Numbered from the stretch's first letter, positions 40,644-49,321 are shown. The stretch is 64,000 nt of DNA from Lewinella sp. IMCC34183 (GCF_003390915.1 NZ_QMEM01000004.1:372001-436000); one strand, 5' to 3'. Translations and numbers: made by a program. Notes: generated by a model from the sequence alone, not told the origin.

Positions 40644-41199
40644 GGTTGCTGGGTGCTGGGTGCTGGTTGCGGGTTGCGGGTTGCGGGTTGCGCCGATCGT
40701 CTCCCTGGAAGGCCAGCGGAGGTCATCGGATGCGAGACGCGCGCAGCAAGGCCTCATCCGATGACCGGAGCGAGCTGGTTGCGGGTTGCGCCGATCGTCT
40801 CCCTGGAAGGCCAGCGGAGGTCATCGGATGCGAGACGCGCGCAGCAAGGCCTCATCCGATGACCGGAGCGAGCTGGTTGCGGGTTACCTGTTGCGCCGAT
40901 CGTACCCTGGAAGGCCAGCAGAGGTCATCGGATGCGAGACGCGCGCAGCAAGGCCTCATCCGATGACCGGAGCGAGCTGGTTGCGGGTTGCGGGTTGCGC
41001 CGATCGTCTCCCTGGAAGGCCAGCAGAGGTCATCGGATGCGAGACGCGCGCAGCAAGGCCTCATCCGATGACCGGAGCGAGCTGGTTGCGGGTTACCGGT
41101 TGCGCCGATCGTACCCTGGAAGGCCAGCAGAGGTCATCGGATGCGAGACGCGCGCAGCAAGGCCTCATCCGATGCCCGGAGCGCACGGGTTGCGGGTTG
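40644..41199. repeat. Five-copy ~100-bp tandem repeat array with inner inverted repeats
   Basis: Units starting at GCCGATCGT recur at 40692, 40790, 40895, 40999 and 41104 (spacings 98, 105, 104, 105). Each unit contains the arms GGTCATCGGATG and CATCCGATGACC separated by 22 nt, and is joined by one to three copies of a GGGTTGC heptamer. The array starts with GGGTTGC/GGTGCTG-type repeats directly after the metX stop and ends at the stop of the convergent lysozyme gene. The CATCGGATG core is the same as in the dispersed ACATCSGATGT family. There are no unique spacers. Confidence 0.95.
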
Positions 41200-41916
41200 C
41201 TAGTTGATGGCCAGGGGATCGTGCACGGTAGCCGGATAGGGTACGCAGAGCGAATCCAGCTGGGCCAGGGTACCCGAAAAGACGTTGCGGTCCACGGCAC
41301 CGACGATGCCGGGCGACGCCGCCCGGTCGGTGTATTGCCAGAACTGGAAGGGCCGGCCGCAGACGGTCACGGGCTCGTGGTCATTGTAGCGCGCCAGCCA
41401 GAGCGGGTACTCGTTAAATTGACCGGCCAGGTGACGGTTATAGAAATTAAGGCCGGTATACAGGATGGGCTTGACGCCGTAGTGATCTTCGGCCAGGCGA
41501 AGCCACTGGCGTACGTGGGCGACAAAGTCCGGGCCGGAAAGATCACCGCGGTTTTCCACGTCGAGGACGGGGGGCAGATCACCGGGCTGCAATTTTACCA
41601 GGTCGATGAAGTTGCTCAGCTGCCGCTCCACGCTGGTATGGGGCAGGAAAAAGTGGTAGGCACCACGGCGAATCCCGGCGCGGCCGGCCTCGGCCCAGTT
41701 GGCGCGGAAGGCGATATCACGGTGCGTCCAACCCTCGGAAGCCTTGATGAATACGAAGTGGTGGCCGGCGTTGGCCACGCTGTCCCAGTTGACCACCCCC
41801 TGGTAGCGGCTGACGTCCAGGCCGGACACCGCGTACCGCTCACTCACCTCCTCCTTGCCACACGCCGACAGTAGCGCGCAGAGGAGCAGACTCAGGATGA
41901 AGCGGGATTGGTTCAA
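41200..41916 (-). CDS. GH25-family lysozyme lipoprotein
   Basis: The 238-residue protein has a lipobox (LLSACG, Cys19) and a glycoside hydrolase 25 domain: GLDVSRYQGVVNW at the start, FIKASEGWTHRD, RRGAYHFF, the catalytic acid pair in PVLDVEN and FWQYTD near the end. It should cleave the MurNAc-GlcNAc bond of peptidoglycan at the periplasmic face or on competitors. The stop codon lies exactly at the border of the tandem repeat array. Confidence 0.92.
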   Translation of the reverse strand: MNQSRFILSLLLCALLSACGKEEVSERYAVSGLDVSRYQGVVNWDSVANAGHHFVFIKASEGWTHRDIAFRANWAEAGRAGIRRGAYHFFLPHTSVERQLSNFIDLVKLQPGDLPPVLDVENRGDLSGPDFVAHVRQWLRLAEDHYGVKPILYTGLNFYNRHLAGQFNEYPLWLARYNDHEPVTVCGRPFQFWQYTDRAASPGIVGAVDRNVFSGTLAQLDSLCVPYPATVHDPLAIN

Positions 41917-41984
41917 GGGGTTATGTTCGCTAATTGGTACTGTAATTTACGAAAAAAGGGCGTGGACAGATGCCCTGAGGAAAA

Positions 41985-42563
41985 TTATTCTCCTCCCAGG
42001 ATGCCCCGGATGTTCCAGTTCACTTGCTCGCCGGTGATGTCCCGGAAGCTTGCCCACTGGTTGGGGTTGGTGGCCAGCCGGAGCAGGTCGCCGTTGGAGT
42101 TGTAGGTGCGCCCGGCGTCGCACCCCACCGAGAATGGCTCTCCGTCGGGCAGCACCACTTCGACCGCCAGCCACAGGCCCTGGCCGTCGATCTCGAGGCC
42201 CGGGATGACGCGGTCCTCGATCCAGCGGTTGGTCGTGATGCGGTTGGTCATGGGCTGCCGGTAAAGTTCCGCGCCGGGCGTGCGGTCGTCGGGTCCCTCT
42301 CCGTAGACTACAACGGCCGTGGAGTCCGGTATGGTGTTCAGGTAGAACCGGATACGCTCGAGCGTGCGGCCCGTATACTGCTGGGTAACGGAGGGAGGGA
42401 AGTAGGCGGCAAACATGTTCTTCCCGGGCGGCAGCTGGGGCGCGGAGACGGGGTCCCCGTCGTAGTTGAGGGTCGTGGCGACGGCGGGGTCGTCCTTTTC
42501 ACAGCTCGTCCAGAGAAGCAGCGGTGCGGCGAGGAGTAACAGGAAGACCAGGGAAGATTTCAT
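41985..42563 (-). CDS. Hypothetical lipoprotein, beta-rich
   Basis: The 192-residue product starts at MKSSLVFLLLLAAP with a lipobox (LWTSC, then EKDD). The remainder is beta-strand rich, with the pattern YTGRTLERIRFYLNTIPDSTAVVVYGEG. That resembles accessory domains of Bacteroidota secreted proteins rather than an enzyme. No function is recognised. It lies 69 bp upstream of the lysozyme gene on the same strand. Confidence 0.7.
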   Translation of the reverse strand: MKSSLVFLLLLAAPLLLWTSCEKDDPAVATTLNYDGDPVSAPQLPPGKNMFAAYFPPSVTQQYTGRTLERIRFYLNTIPDSTAVVVYGEGPDDRTPGAELYRQPMTNRITTNRWIEDRVIPGLEIDGQGLWLAVEVVLPDGEPFSVGCDAGRTYNSNGDLLRLATNPNQWASFRDITGEQVNWNIRGILGGE

Positions 42564-42646
42564 GGGCGGGGGCATTAGGAAGCAAGATCGTATATAAGAC
42601 GTTTCAACGGGCCCCGGGGCTGCTTAAGGATATACTAAAGTCTGCT

Positions 42647-42683
42647 GGCGCACATCGGATGTCCCCGACATCCGATGTGCGCC
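42647..42683. repeat. Paired ACATCSGATGT inverted repeat upstream of the MATE gene
   Basis: Perfect 16-bp arms, GGCGCACATCGGATGT (42647-42662) and its complement (42668-42683), flank a CCCCG loop. Cores start 16 bp apart. It lies in a divergent promoter region, 13 bp before the MATE gene's -7 box, so it could be an operator. Confidence 0.9.
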
Positions 42684-42695
42684 GGCCGGCCGCGC

Positions 42696-42703
42696 TACCT
42701 TCG
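42696..42703 (+). promoter_or_regulatory. Promoter -7 box TACCTTCG for the MATE gene
   Basis: TACCTTCG (TAnnTTTG type with one change) ends 5 nt before the ATG, so the mRNA is probably leaderless. The paired palindrome ends just upstream, covering the -33 area. Confidence 0.6.
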
Positions 42704-42708
42704 CCGCC

Positions 42709-44025
42709 ATGAACCGCGAGATCCTCCGGCTGGCCGTACCCAATATCCTGAGCAACCTGTCTGTGCCGCTGATCTCCAGCTTCGATACGGCCCTGATGGG
42801 CGGCCTCGGGGGCGGCCACATCGCCGCGGTGGGCCTCGGCAGCATGGCCTTCAACTTCGTGTACTGGAACTTCGGCTTCCTGCGTATGGGCACAACCGGA
42901 TTGACCGCCCAGGCCTTCGGGCGCGGGAGCCTGCCCGGACAGGCGCAGGCCCTCTACCGCGGCGCCCTCCTGGCCGCCGGCATCGGTCTGGCACTGGTGC
43001 TGCTGCAGACCCCCGCCCTGCGGCTGACCGCCTGGCTGCTCAATATCCGCCCCGAACAGCTGCCCCTGGTGGAGGAGTATTTTTACATCCGCATCGTCGC
43101 CGCCCCCGCCGCCCTGCTGCAGATGGTGCTCCTGGGCTGGTTCTTCGGGCGGCAGAACGCGGTGTGGCCCCTCGTGCTCACCGTAGCGGTCAACCTCGCC
43201 AACCTGGGACTGAGCTACTACCTCGTCACCCGGGCCGGCTGGGGCATTGCCGGGGTGGCCTGGGGGACGGTGGCCGCGCAGTACGGCGGGCTCCTCATCG
43301 GGCTGGGGCTGCTGGTGTACGGCCGGTACCGGAGCCCGGACTGGCCCCTCTTCGCATCCGCACCGCACCCGCGCTCCGCCGGCGAAGCGAGCCTGAGGGC
43401 CTTCTTCCGGATCAACCGCGACATATTTATCCGCACGGTCTGCCTCACGCTGAGCTTTGCCTTCTTCTACAACCGCGCCAACGCCCTCGACGTCGGTACC
43501 GCCACCGTGGCCGCCAACGTCATCTTGCTGCAGCTGGTCAACTGGCTGAGCTACGGGGTAGATGGCTTCGCCTTCGCCGCCGAGAGCCTGGTGGGCAAGT
43601 ACGCCGGCGCGGACCGCCCGGGACAACTGAAGCGGGCCGTGCGCTACGTATTCGCCTGGGGCATGGGCCTGGCCGTCCTCTACGCGCTTGTCTACTGGTT
43701 TGGCGGTAGCGCGCTGCTGTCCCTCTTCGCCCCCGCCGCCAGTGCCGCCGATACGCTGGCCGTGACCCTGCAATATCTGCCGATCCTGGTCGCCTTCTGC
43801 CTGCTGGCCACTCCCTGCTACCTCGCGGACGGCGTCCTCGTCGGCCTCACCGCCGCCGCCACCATGCGGCAGACGATGCTCGTAGCCCTGGCCGGATACC
43901 TCGTTGCCTACTACCTCATCGGCCAGTACTTTGACAACTGGGGACTCTGGGGCAGCCTGCTGCTGTTCATGGTGCTGCGAGCGGGCTTGCAGGGGCTCTG
44001 GTGGAAACTGGGGTTAGTACGGTAG
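42709..44025 (+). CDS. dinF: MATE-family efflux transporter, DinF-type
   Basis: The 438-residue protein has twelve membrane helices in two halves. It starts MNREILRLAVPNILSNLSVPLISSFDTALMG, the MATE signature, with GTTGLTAQAFG after helix 2. Sequence flavour fits the DinF branch. It exports cationic drugs or oxidised compounds in exchange for H+ or Na+. The predicted leaderless promoter and the paired palindrome upstream suggest dedicated control. Confidence 0.9.
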   Translation: MNREILRLAVPNILSNLSVPLISSFDTALMGGLGGGHIAAVGLGSMAFNFVYWNFGFLRMGTTGLTAQAFGRGSLPGQAQALYRGALLAAGIGLALVLLQTPALRLTAWLLNIRPEQLPLVEEYFYIRIVAAPAALLQMVLLGWFFGRQNAVWPLVLTVAVNLANLGLSYYLVTRAGWGIAGVAWGTVAAQYGGLLIGLGLLVYGRYRSPDWPLFASAPHPRSAGEASLRAFFRINRDIFIRTVCLTLSFAFFYNRANALDVGTATVAANVILLQLVNWLSYGVDGFAFAAESLVGKYAGADRPGQLKRAVRYVFAWGMGLAVLYALVYWFGGSALLSLFAPAASAADTLAVTLQYLPILVAFCLLATPCYLADGVLVGLTAAATMRQTMLVALAGYLVAYYLIGQYFDNWGLWGSLLLFMVLRAGLQGLWWKLGLVR

Positions 44026-44173
44026 TCTTGTAGTACGGTAGTACCGTAGGCTCGCACCACCCCAGTACCATCAGACTACAATTTACCAGACGACCCGACT
44101 ATAGCACTACCCAACTACAAGCTACTCGCTCCAGGACTACCCGACTACAGAACTACCCGACTACCATACTAAC
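44013..44173. repeat. CTAC-rich low-complexity spacer bounded by inverted repeats
   Basis: GTTAGTACGGTAGTC (44013-44027) and GACTACCATACTAAC (44159-44173) are complementary except for one base. Between them run degenerate repeats of ACTACCCGACTAC and TAGTACGGTAGT. The left repeat includes the MATE stop codon and the right one ends 8 nt before the gatA start. Confidence 0.8.
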
Positions 44174-44181
44174 TTACGCCC

Positions 44182-45600
44182 ATGTTCTACACCTCCATAG
44201 CCGACACCCAGCAAGCACTAGCCGCCGGAGAAACCACGACCCTGAAACTCGTGGAGCGCTACCTGGCCAGCATCGGCGATCAGCGGTACCTGAATATCTA
44301 CGTGGAGGTGTTTGCCGACGAGGCCCTGGAGCAAGCCCGCGCGCAGGACGAGAAGCGTGCCGCCGGAGCGTCTCTCGGGCAACTGGCCGGCGTGGTCGTC
44401 AGCATCAAGGACGTGATCTGCTATAAGGACCACATCGTGAGTGCCGGCTCGGCCATGCTGGAGGAGTTCGTAGCCACCTATACGGCCACGGCCCTGCAGC
44501 GGCTCCTGGACGAGGACGCCATCGTCATCGGCCGCACCAATTGCGATGAGTTTGCCATGGGCAGCGGCAACGAGAACAGTCACTACGGCCCTACCCGAAA
44601 CGCCGCCGACCCGGCCCGCGTACCCGGGGGCAGCAGCGGGGGCGCCGCCGTTTCCGTACAGGCCAACACCTGCCTGCTGGCCGTGGGTTCCAGTACCGGA
44701 GGATCGGTACGGCAGCCGGCTTCCTTCTGCGGGCTCTACGGATTCAAGCCGACCTACGGGCGCATCAGCCGCCACGGCCTCATCGCCTACGGCAGCAGCT
44801 TCGACCAGATCGGCCTGCTCGCGCGCGATCCGGCCGATATCGCCCTGGGCCTGGAACTGATGGCCGGGGCCGACGGCTTCGACGCCACCGCCCCCAACCG
44901 GTCGGTGCCCGCCTACACTGCCGCAACCAGTGAGGGCCCGCGCCGCGTGGCGTACTTCGCCGACCTGCTGGAAAACGAGGGCGTCGACGCGGCTATCCGG
45001 CAGACCACCAGTGAGGCCCTGGATCGCCTGCGGGACGCGGGGCACACCGTCGAGCCAGTCACCTTCGACTACTTCGACTACGTGGTGCCTACCTACTATG
45101 TGCTCACCACCGCGGAGGCCAGCAGCAACCTCAGCCGCTTCGACGGCATGCGGTACGGCTACCGGACCGAAGAGGAAGGGACGCTGGAAAAAACCTACAA
45201 AAGAAGCCGCTCCGAGGGCTTCGGTACCGAAGTGCAGCGGCGCATTCTGCTGGGCACCTTCGTCCTGAGCAGCGGCTACTACGACGCCTTCTACGGCAAG
45301 GCGCAGCGGGCCCGGCGGGTCATCCAAGAGCAGTTGCGGGGTATTCTGGCGGACTACGACTTCATCCTGATGCCCGTGTCCCCGAGCCAGCCCTGGCCGG
45401 TGGGCGACCAGATCGACGACCCCGTGGCCAACTACCTAGCCGACATCTACACCGTTCTCGCCAACCTCGCCGGCCTGCCCGCCATCGCCATCCCGGCCGG
45501 AGAGGCATCCGGCGGTCACCTGCCCGTGGGCTACCAGTTGATGGCCGACCTGTGGAACGAGGAGGAATTACTCGCCTTTGCACAGGCCCTAAAAAAATAG
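44182..45600 (+). CDS. gatA: Asp-tRNA(Asn)/Glu-tRNA(Gln) amidotransferase subunit A
   Basis: The 472-residue amidase-signature enzyme has the catalytic triad Lys76 (SIKD), cis-Ser151 (GGSSGG) and nucleophile Ser175 (STGGSVRQP), at almost the positions of GatA. It also has the GatA-type TNCDEFAMGSGNENSHYGPTRN. It hydrolyses glutamine to supply ammonia for transamidation of mischarged tRNA; GatB and GatC are not in this window. Its last codons overlap the T-tract of a terminator serving the opposite strand. Confidence 0.93.
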   Translation: MFYTSIADTQQALAAGETTTLKLVERYLASIGDQRYLNIYVEVFADEALEQARAQDEKRAAGASLGQLAGVVVSIKDVICYKDHIVSAGSAMLEEFVATYTATALQRLLDEDAIVIGRTNCDEFAMGSGNENSHYGPTRNAADPARVPGGSSGGAAVSVQANTCLLAVGSSTGGSVRQPASFCGLYGFKPTYGRISRHGLIAYGSSFDQIGLLARDPADIALGLELMAGADGFDATAPNRSVPAYTAATSEGPRRVAYFADLLENEGVDAAIRQTTSEALDRLRDAGHTVEPVTFDYFDYVVPTYYVLTTAEASSNLSRFDGMRYGYRTEEEGTLEKTYKRSRSEGFGTEVQRRILLGTFVLSSGYYDAFYGKAQRARRVIQEQLRGILADYDFILMPVSPSQPWPVGDQIDDPVANYLADIYTVLANLAGLPAIAIPAGEASGGHLPVGYQLMADLWNEEELLAFAQALKK

Positions 45601-45625
45601 CGGCGCACCCGGGTGGGTACGCCGC
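45591..45625 (-). terminator. Terminator of the OmpA gene, overlapping the end of gatA
   Basis: On the minus strand GCGGCGTACCC pairs with GGGTGCGCCGC around a 4-nt loop, followed by TA and seven T residues. The T-run is the complement of the A-run in the last codons of gatA. In the plus direction no T-run follows. Confidence 0.85.
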
Positions 45626-45654
45626 CAGCCTGTAACACAAGCAATAGTTGGTGA

Positions 45655-46335
45655 TTATTCGGGGATGGTCATCGTACCGTCCTGGGCCTGCTGCTGCAGG
45701 TTCTCGTTGGCGGTGATGGCTACCTCTACCCGGCGGTTGGCCTGGCGACCTTCCTCGGTATCGTTAGTGGCGACGGGCTGCATTTCGCCGTGTCCGACGA
45801 CGGTCATACGGCTGCGGTCCACGCCGAGCTCGACCAGGTAGTCGGCTACACTGGCGGCACGCTGCTCGCTAAGTTTCTGGTTGGAGGATTCGCTGCCGAC
45901 GTTGTCGGTGTGTCCGTCGACGGTCAGGTCGGTGTCGGGGTACTTCTGGAAGACGTCGGCCATGCGGCGCAGTTCGATCTTCGAAGCCTCGGTGAGCTGG
46001 TACTTGGCGGTGGGGAAGAGGATACCGCTGTCGAAGGTCACCATGATGCCTTCGCCTACCCGCTCCACTTCGGCTCCTTCGACCTGCTCGATCTCCTTGG
46101 CCTGCTTGTCCATGTAGTCACCGATCACGGCACCCGCGGCACCGCCTACGACGGAGCCGATAATGGCACCCTTGGTGCCGCTGCCGTTATTCTTACCGAT
46201 AATGCCACCTACGACGCCACCGATGGCACCGCCTGCGGCACCGCCCTTGACGGCCTTACTGGTGTTGCAGCCGGTAGCGAATACCAGCGCAAAGGCCAGC
46301 ACAAAAAGGGTGAACGTTCTGATAATAGTCTTCAT
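45655..46335 (-). CDS. OmpA-family lipoprotein with glycine-zipper domain
   Basis: The 226-residue product has a lipobox (FATGCN, Cys23), a glycine-zipper stretch (GGAAGGAIGGVVGGIIG, about 31-75) and a C-terminal OmpA domain binding peptidoglycan (DGHTDNVGSESSNQKLSEQRAASVADYL; GRQANRRVEVAI). It matches the YiaD/YfiB layout, a structural link between outer membrane and cell wall. It has its own terminator and is convergent with gatA. Confidence 0.92.
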   Translation of the reverse strand: MKTIIRTFTLFVLAFALVFATGCNTSKAVKGGAAGGAIGGVVGGIIGKNNGSGTKGAIIGSVVGGAAGAVIGDYMDKQAKEIEQVEGAEVERVGEGIMVTFDSGILFPTAKYQLTEASKIELRRMADVFQKYPDTDLTVDGHTDNVGSESSNQKLSEQRAASVADYLVELGVDRSRMTVVGHGEMQPVATNDTEEGRQANRRVEVAITANENLQQQAQDGTMTIPE

Positions 46336-46404
46336 AATGCTTTAGTTAGGTTGAATGCACCTACTAAAACCCGGCGCGCGGGGGCCATGTTTGTTTTCGC
46401 TCTG

Positions 46405-47883
46405 TTAACGGCCCGTTACTAAATCGCCCACGATGCGGGCCGAGAGCAGGCACAGGGGCAGTCCACCGCCGGGGTGCACGCTGCCGCCGAGGAAGTAGAG
46501 CCCGTCGATCTCGCGGCTGAAATTGGGGTGGCGCAGGAAGGCCGCCATGGGGTTGTTGCTGCTGCTGCCGTACAGCGCACCCTGGTGGCTGCCGGTGAGC
46601 GCCTCGATGTCGGGGGGGCGGACGATGCGCTCGGCCCTGATGTGTTTTTCCAACTCATTGGGCGCGACCGCGGGTGCCAGGTTTTTCTCCAGAATGGCCA
46701 GCACCCGGGCTCGTAAGTCGGTGGTCATGGTGTCCCAGTCCTGTCCGGCGTGGGCGGGAGCGTTGACCATCACGAACCAGTTCTCGTGCCCTTCGGGGGC
46801 GTCTCCGGGGACCAGCTTGCTGCTTATATTTACGTAGACGGTGACATCGTCGCTCAGCTTTCCTTCCTCCAGCCGGCCGAACTCGGAGGCGTAGTCGTGG
46901 CTGAAAAAGATGTTGTGCAGCCCCAGCTCCGGAAAGGCCCGGTCGATGCCCCAGTAGAAAATGACGGCGCTGCTGCTCTTCTGCTGCTTCAGGGTCCGCT
47001 CCGGCCGCTTGCTGCCCGCCAGCAGGCGGTCGTACGCGAGCCATACGTCCATGTTGCAGACGACGGTGTCAAAGTCGAGTTCCTCGCCGTTTACCAGGAT
47101 CCCTTGCACCTGCGTCCCCGCCGTACAGATTCGCTCGACTCGCTGCCCGAAGTGGTAGGTCACGCCCAGCCGCTTGCCCAGCTCGTAGATGCTCTCCGCG
47201 ATGTCGTACATACCGCCGGTGGGCAGGTAGGCCCCGAAATGGTGCTCGAAGTGGGGGATCATCGACAGCAGGCCGGGGGCCTTATAGGGGTTGCTGCCGT
47301 TGTAGGTGGCGAAGCGGTCGAAGAGCTGCACCAGCCGCGGGTCGTCGAAGGCGGCCGCGTGGACGGCGTGCATGCTGCGGAAGAGGTCCAGTCCCGGGAT
47401 CTTCAGCATGGCCCAGGCGACCTGCGGGTCGAGCCAGGTACTTGCTTTATGCAGGCTTTTTTCCAGGAAGGTGCGGCCGGTGAGTTCGTACTTCTCGGCG
47501 GCCTTGTCCATGAAGGCCTTCATTTGCGCTTCGTCGACGTCGAAGGTATCGGCGGCCTCGCGCACCAGGTCTTCCGTAGCGGCCGGGGCGTTGAAGCGGG
47601 TGCCGTCGGGCCACCAGTAGCGGCAGACCTCGGGCAGGCGGACGTAGCTGAAGTGGTCGCGGGGGTCCTCACCGGCCAGCGCGAAGAGTTCGTCGACGTA
47701 CTGCGGCATGGTGAACAGGGAGGGGCCGAAATCAAAGCGGTAGCCGCCCCCGAGCGAGAACTGGTGAAGCTTGCCGCCGGGCCCGTCGGCGGACTCGAAG
47801 ACCTCCACCTCATGGCCGGCGACGGCGAGGCGAACGGCGGCGGCCAGTCCGGCGATGCCGGCCCCGATGACGGCGGTTTTCAT
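46405..47883 (-). CDS. Phytoene desaturase-family carotenoid enzyme (CrtI/CrtD-like)
   Basis: The 492-residue FAD enzyme opens with the dinucleotide fold MKTAVIGAGIAGLAAA. It ends with the CrtI-family motif FLGGSVHPGGGLPLCLLSARIVGDLV. The middle (SSAVIFYWGIDRAFPELGLHNIFFSHDY) resembles Bacteroidota 1-hydroxycarotenoid 3,4-desaturase (CrtD) more than plain CrtI, but I cannot separate them with certainty. It introduces double bonds in carotenoid synthesis (for example saproxanthin-type pigments). No other crt gene is nearby. The start is the ATG opening the FAD fold; the longer frame runs antisense to RNase P RNA. Confidence 0.8.
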   Translation of the reverse strand: MKTAVIGAGIAGLAAAVRLAVAGHEVEVFESADGPGGKLHQFSLGGGYRFDFGPSLFTMPQYVDELFALAGEDPRDHFSYVRLPEVCRYWWPDGTRFNAPAATEDLVREAADTFDVDEAQMKAFMDKAAEKYELTGRTFLEKSLHKASTWLDPQVAWAMLKIPGLDLFRSMHAVHAAAFDDPRLVQLFDRFATYNGSNPYKAPGLLSMIPHFEHHFGAYLPTGGMYDIAESIYELGKRLGVTYHFGQRVERICTAGTQVQGILVNGEELDFDTVVCNMDVWLAYDRLLAGSKRPERTLKQQKSSSAVIFYWGIDRAFPELGLHNIFFSHDYASEFGRLEEGKLSDDVTVYVNISSKLVPGDAPEGHENWFVMVNAPAHAGQDWDTMTTDLRARVLAILEKNLAPAVAPNELEKHIRAERIVRPPDIEALTGSHQGALYGSSSNNPMAAFLRHPNFSREIDGLYFLGGSVHPGGGLPLCLLSARIVGDLVTGR

Positions 47884-47920
47884 ACGGGGAACAACCCCGC
47901 GGCCGGTAAAGGGTTTATAT

Positions 47921-48312
47921 CCCCTGACCGTCCACTCCACCGCTTGCCCCTCGCGGGCAAGAGGAAAGTCCGGGCAACATAGGGCACCACGCCGGCTAAC
48001 GGCCGGGGTCTTCCTCCGGGAAGGCACGGAAAGTGCAACAGAAAGCAAACCGCCCCGCTCCGGCGGGGTAAGGGTGAAACCGTGGGGTAAGAGCCCACGC
48101 CTTCCGGCAGTAATGTCGGATGGAGGTAAACCCCGTGGGTTGAAATACCAAACAGCAGTGCGTTCCCCTTCGGGGGATGCGGCCGGCCCGGTCGAACCCC
48201 AGCGCTGCGGGTAGGTAGATCGAGCCGTCGGGCAACCGGCGGCCTAGATAAATGGTGGAGCGCCCCGCCTCGGCGGGGCCGACAGAACCCGGCTTACCGG
48301 AACGGTCAACCT
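47921..48312 (+). ncRNA. rnpB: RNase P RNA (type A)
   Basis: The hallmark sequences occur in order: GAGGAAAGTCCGGGC, CATAGGGCA, GTGCAACAGAAAGCAAACCGCC, AAGGGTGAAACCGTGGGGTAAGAGCCCAC, GGTAAACCCC, CCTAGATAAATGG and ACAGAACCCGGCTTAC. The closing P1 helix is TGACCGT (47925-47931) with ACGGTCA (48302-48308). It is the catalytic RNA that trims tRNA 5' ends. It lies head-to-head with the carotenoid gene, only 37 bp away. Exact ends are uncertain by a few bases. Confidence 0.96.
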
Positions 48313-48342
48313 GGCCCCGTCTTCTTCCCGGAGGGCGGGGCC
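48313..48342 (+). terminator. Hairpin directly after rnpB
   Basis: GGCCCCG (48313-48319) pairs with CGGGGCC (48336-48342), followed by TCTTCGT. The T-run is poor, so it is either a weak terminator or a 3'-end processing hairpin. Confidence 0.5.
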
Positions 48343-48354
48343 TCTTCGTACAAA

Positions 48355-48395
48355 GCGGTCTCCGACCGCGGAAGCACAATGCGGCCTCCGGCCGC
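48355..48395. repeat. Two 15-nt hairpins at 26-bp period (minus orientation)
   Basis: GCGGTCTCCGACCGC (48355-48369) and GCGGCCTCCGGCCGC (48381-48395) are separated by GGAAGCACAAT (11 nt). They are the reverse-strand form of the family at 53439-53531, with the same 15+11 architecture and related linker. They occupy the spacer between rnpB and the GLPGLI operon. Confidence 0.85.
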
Positions 48396-48508
48396 GAAAC
48401 CGCCTCGGGCTCCAGCTATCCCAACCACGAGTAGCCGGCACCCCCCGCCACCCCAGAAAAATTTCACCGCTCCCACCCACGTTCCCTACCCGTACCCTTC
48501 CCAGCACT

Positions 48509-49321
48509 ATGCCACGCCACACTACTTCCGCGCTTCTCCTGCTGTTTCTGGCCTGTTCCACCGCTACTCCGGTAGCCGCCCAGCGGAACAACCATCCTCC
48601 GGTGGGCCAGGTCACCTACGGTTTTTACCCGGATTCAGCGTCCATCTTCGCGGAGGTGGAGGACCTGAAACGATCGGGTGGCCCGTCCGATCTCCGTAGC
48701 GGCAACTGGCTGCGCGACCAGTACTACGTCACCCGCACCCTGGTTTTCGATCTTTTCTTCGTTGGAAAGGAGTCGCTGTTCCAGCTGCAGCCGCAACTTC
48801 GCCTGGATACCGAAAACCGTTTCCTCCACAACCTGGCCATTCTGGAAACCGACGGCGACCGGCGCTACTACCTGAACACCTCCACCCAAACGCGGCTCCA
48901 CGAGCGGCCCGCGCTGGACAGCGACACGTTGTACCACCTCACCGATACCTTCGACAAGTACCAGTGGACGCAGACGTCAGCTACCAAAACCGTAGCCGGC
49001 TACCCGTGCCGGCAGGCGACTTACGACTACACCTACACCGACCTGGACGGCATCGACAAGACCGTACACGTCACCGCCTGGTACGCCCCCGACCTCCCCT
49101 ACCCCTACGGCCCGGCGGGCTACGACGGGCTGCCGGGCCTCATCCTCGAACTGACGACGTGGTGGAAACGATCGCAAACCTACCGCGCTACCTCGATCCA
49201 CATCGGACCGGATACCCGGCAGTCGCTCCCCGCCCTGGACACCCCCGACCGCATCACTACCGAGGCCCGACTGGCGCGGGAGGCGTACGAACGGATTGAG
49301 CCGAGGACCCCGGATCGGTAA
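48509..49321 (+). CDS. GLPGLI family protein
   Basis: The 270-residue product has a signal peptide (ending PVAAQ) and the defining motif YDGLPGLILEL near residue 210. The preceding ATYDYT... and AWYAPDLPYPYGPAGY regions are typical for the family (TIGR01200). GLPGLI proteins are secreted Bacteroidota proteins of unknown function, often next to a TonB-dependent receptor, as here. Confidence 0.9.
   Translation: MPRHTTSALLLLFLACSTATPVAAQRNNHPPVGQVTYGFYPDSASIFAEVEDLKRSGGPSDLRSGNWLRDQYYVTRTLVFDLFFVGKESLFQLQPQLRLDTENRFLHNLAILETDGDRRYYLNTSTQTRLHERPALDSDTLYHLTDTFDKYQWTQTSATKTVAGYPCRQATYDYTYTDLDGIDKTVHVTAWYAPDLPYPYGPAGYDGLPGLILELTTWWKRSQTYRATSIHIGPDTRQSLPALDTPDRITTEARLAREAYERIEPRTPDR

Noticed and set aside
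40692-41190. CRISPR array in the tandem repeat
   Set aside because: Units are near-identical across their full ~100 bp with no unique spacers, and no cas gene is present.
46405-48048. Longer 547-residue start for the carotenoid enzyme
   Set aside because: The extra N-terminal 55 codons run antisense through RNase P RNA and lack family similarity; the FAD-binding fold begins at the internal ATG.
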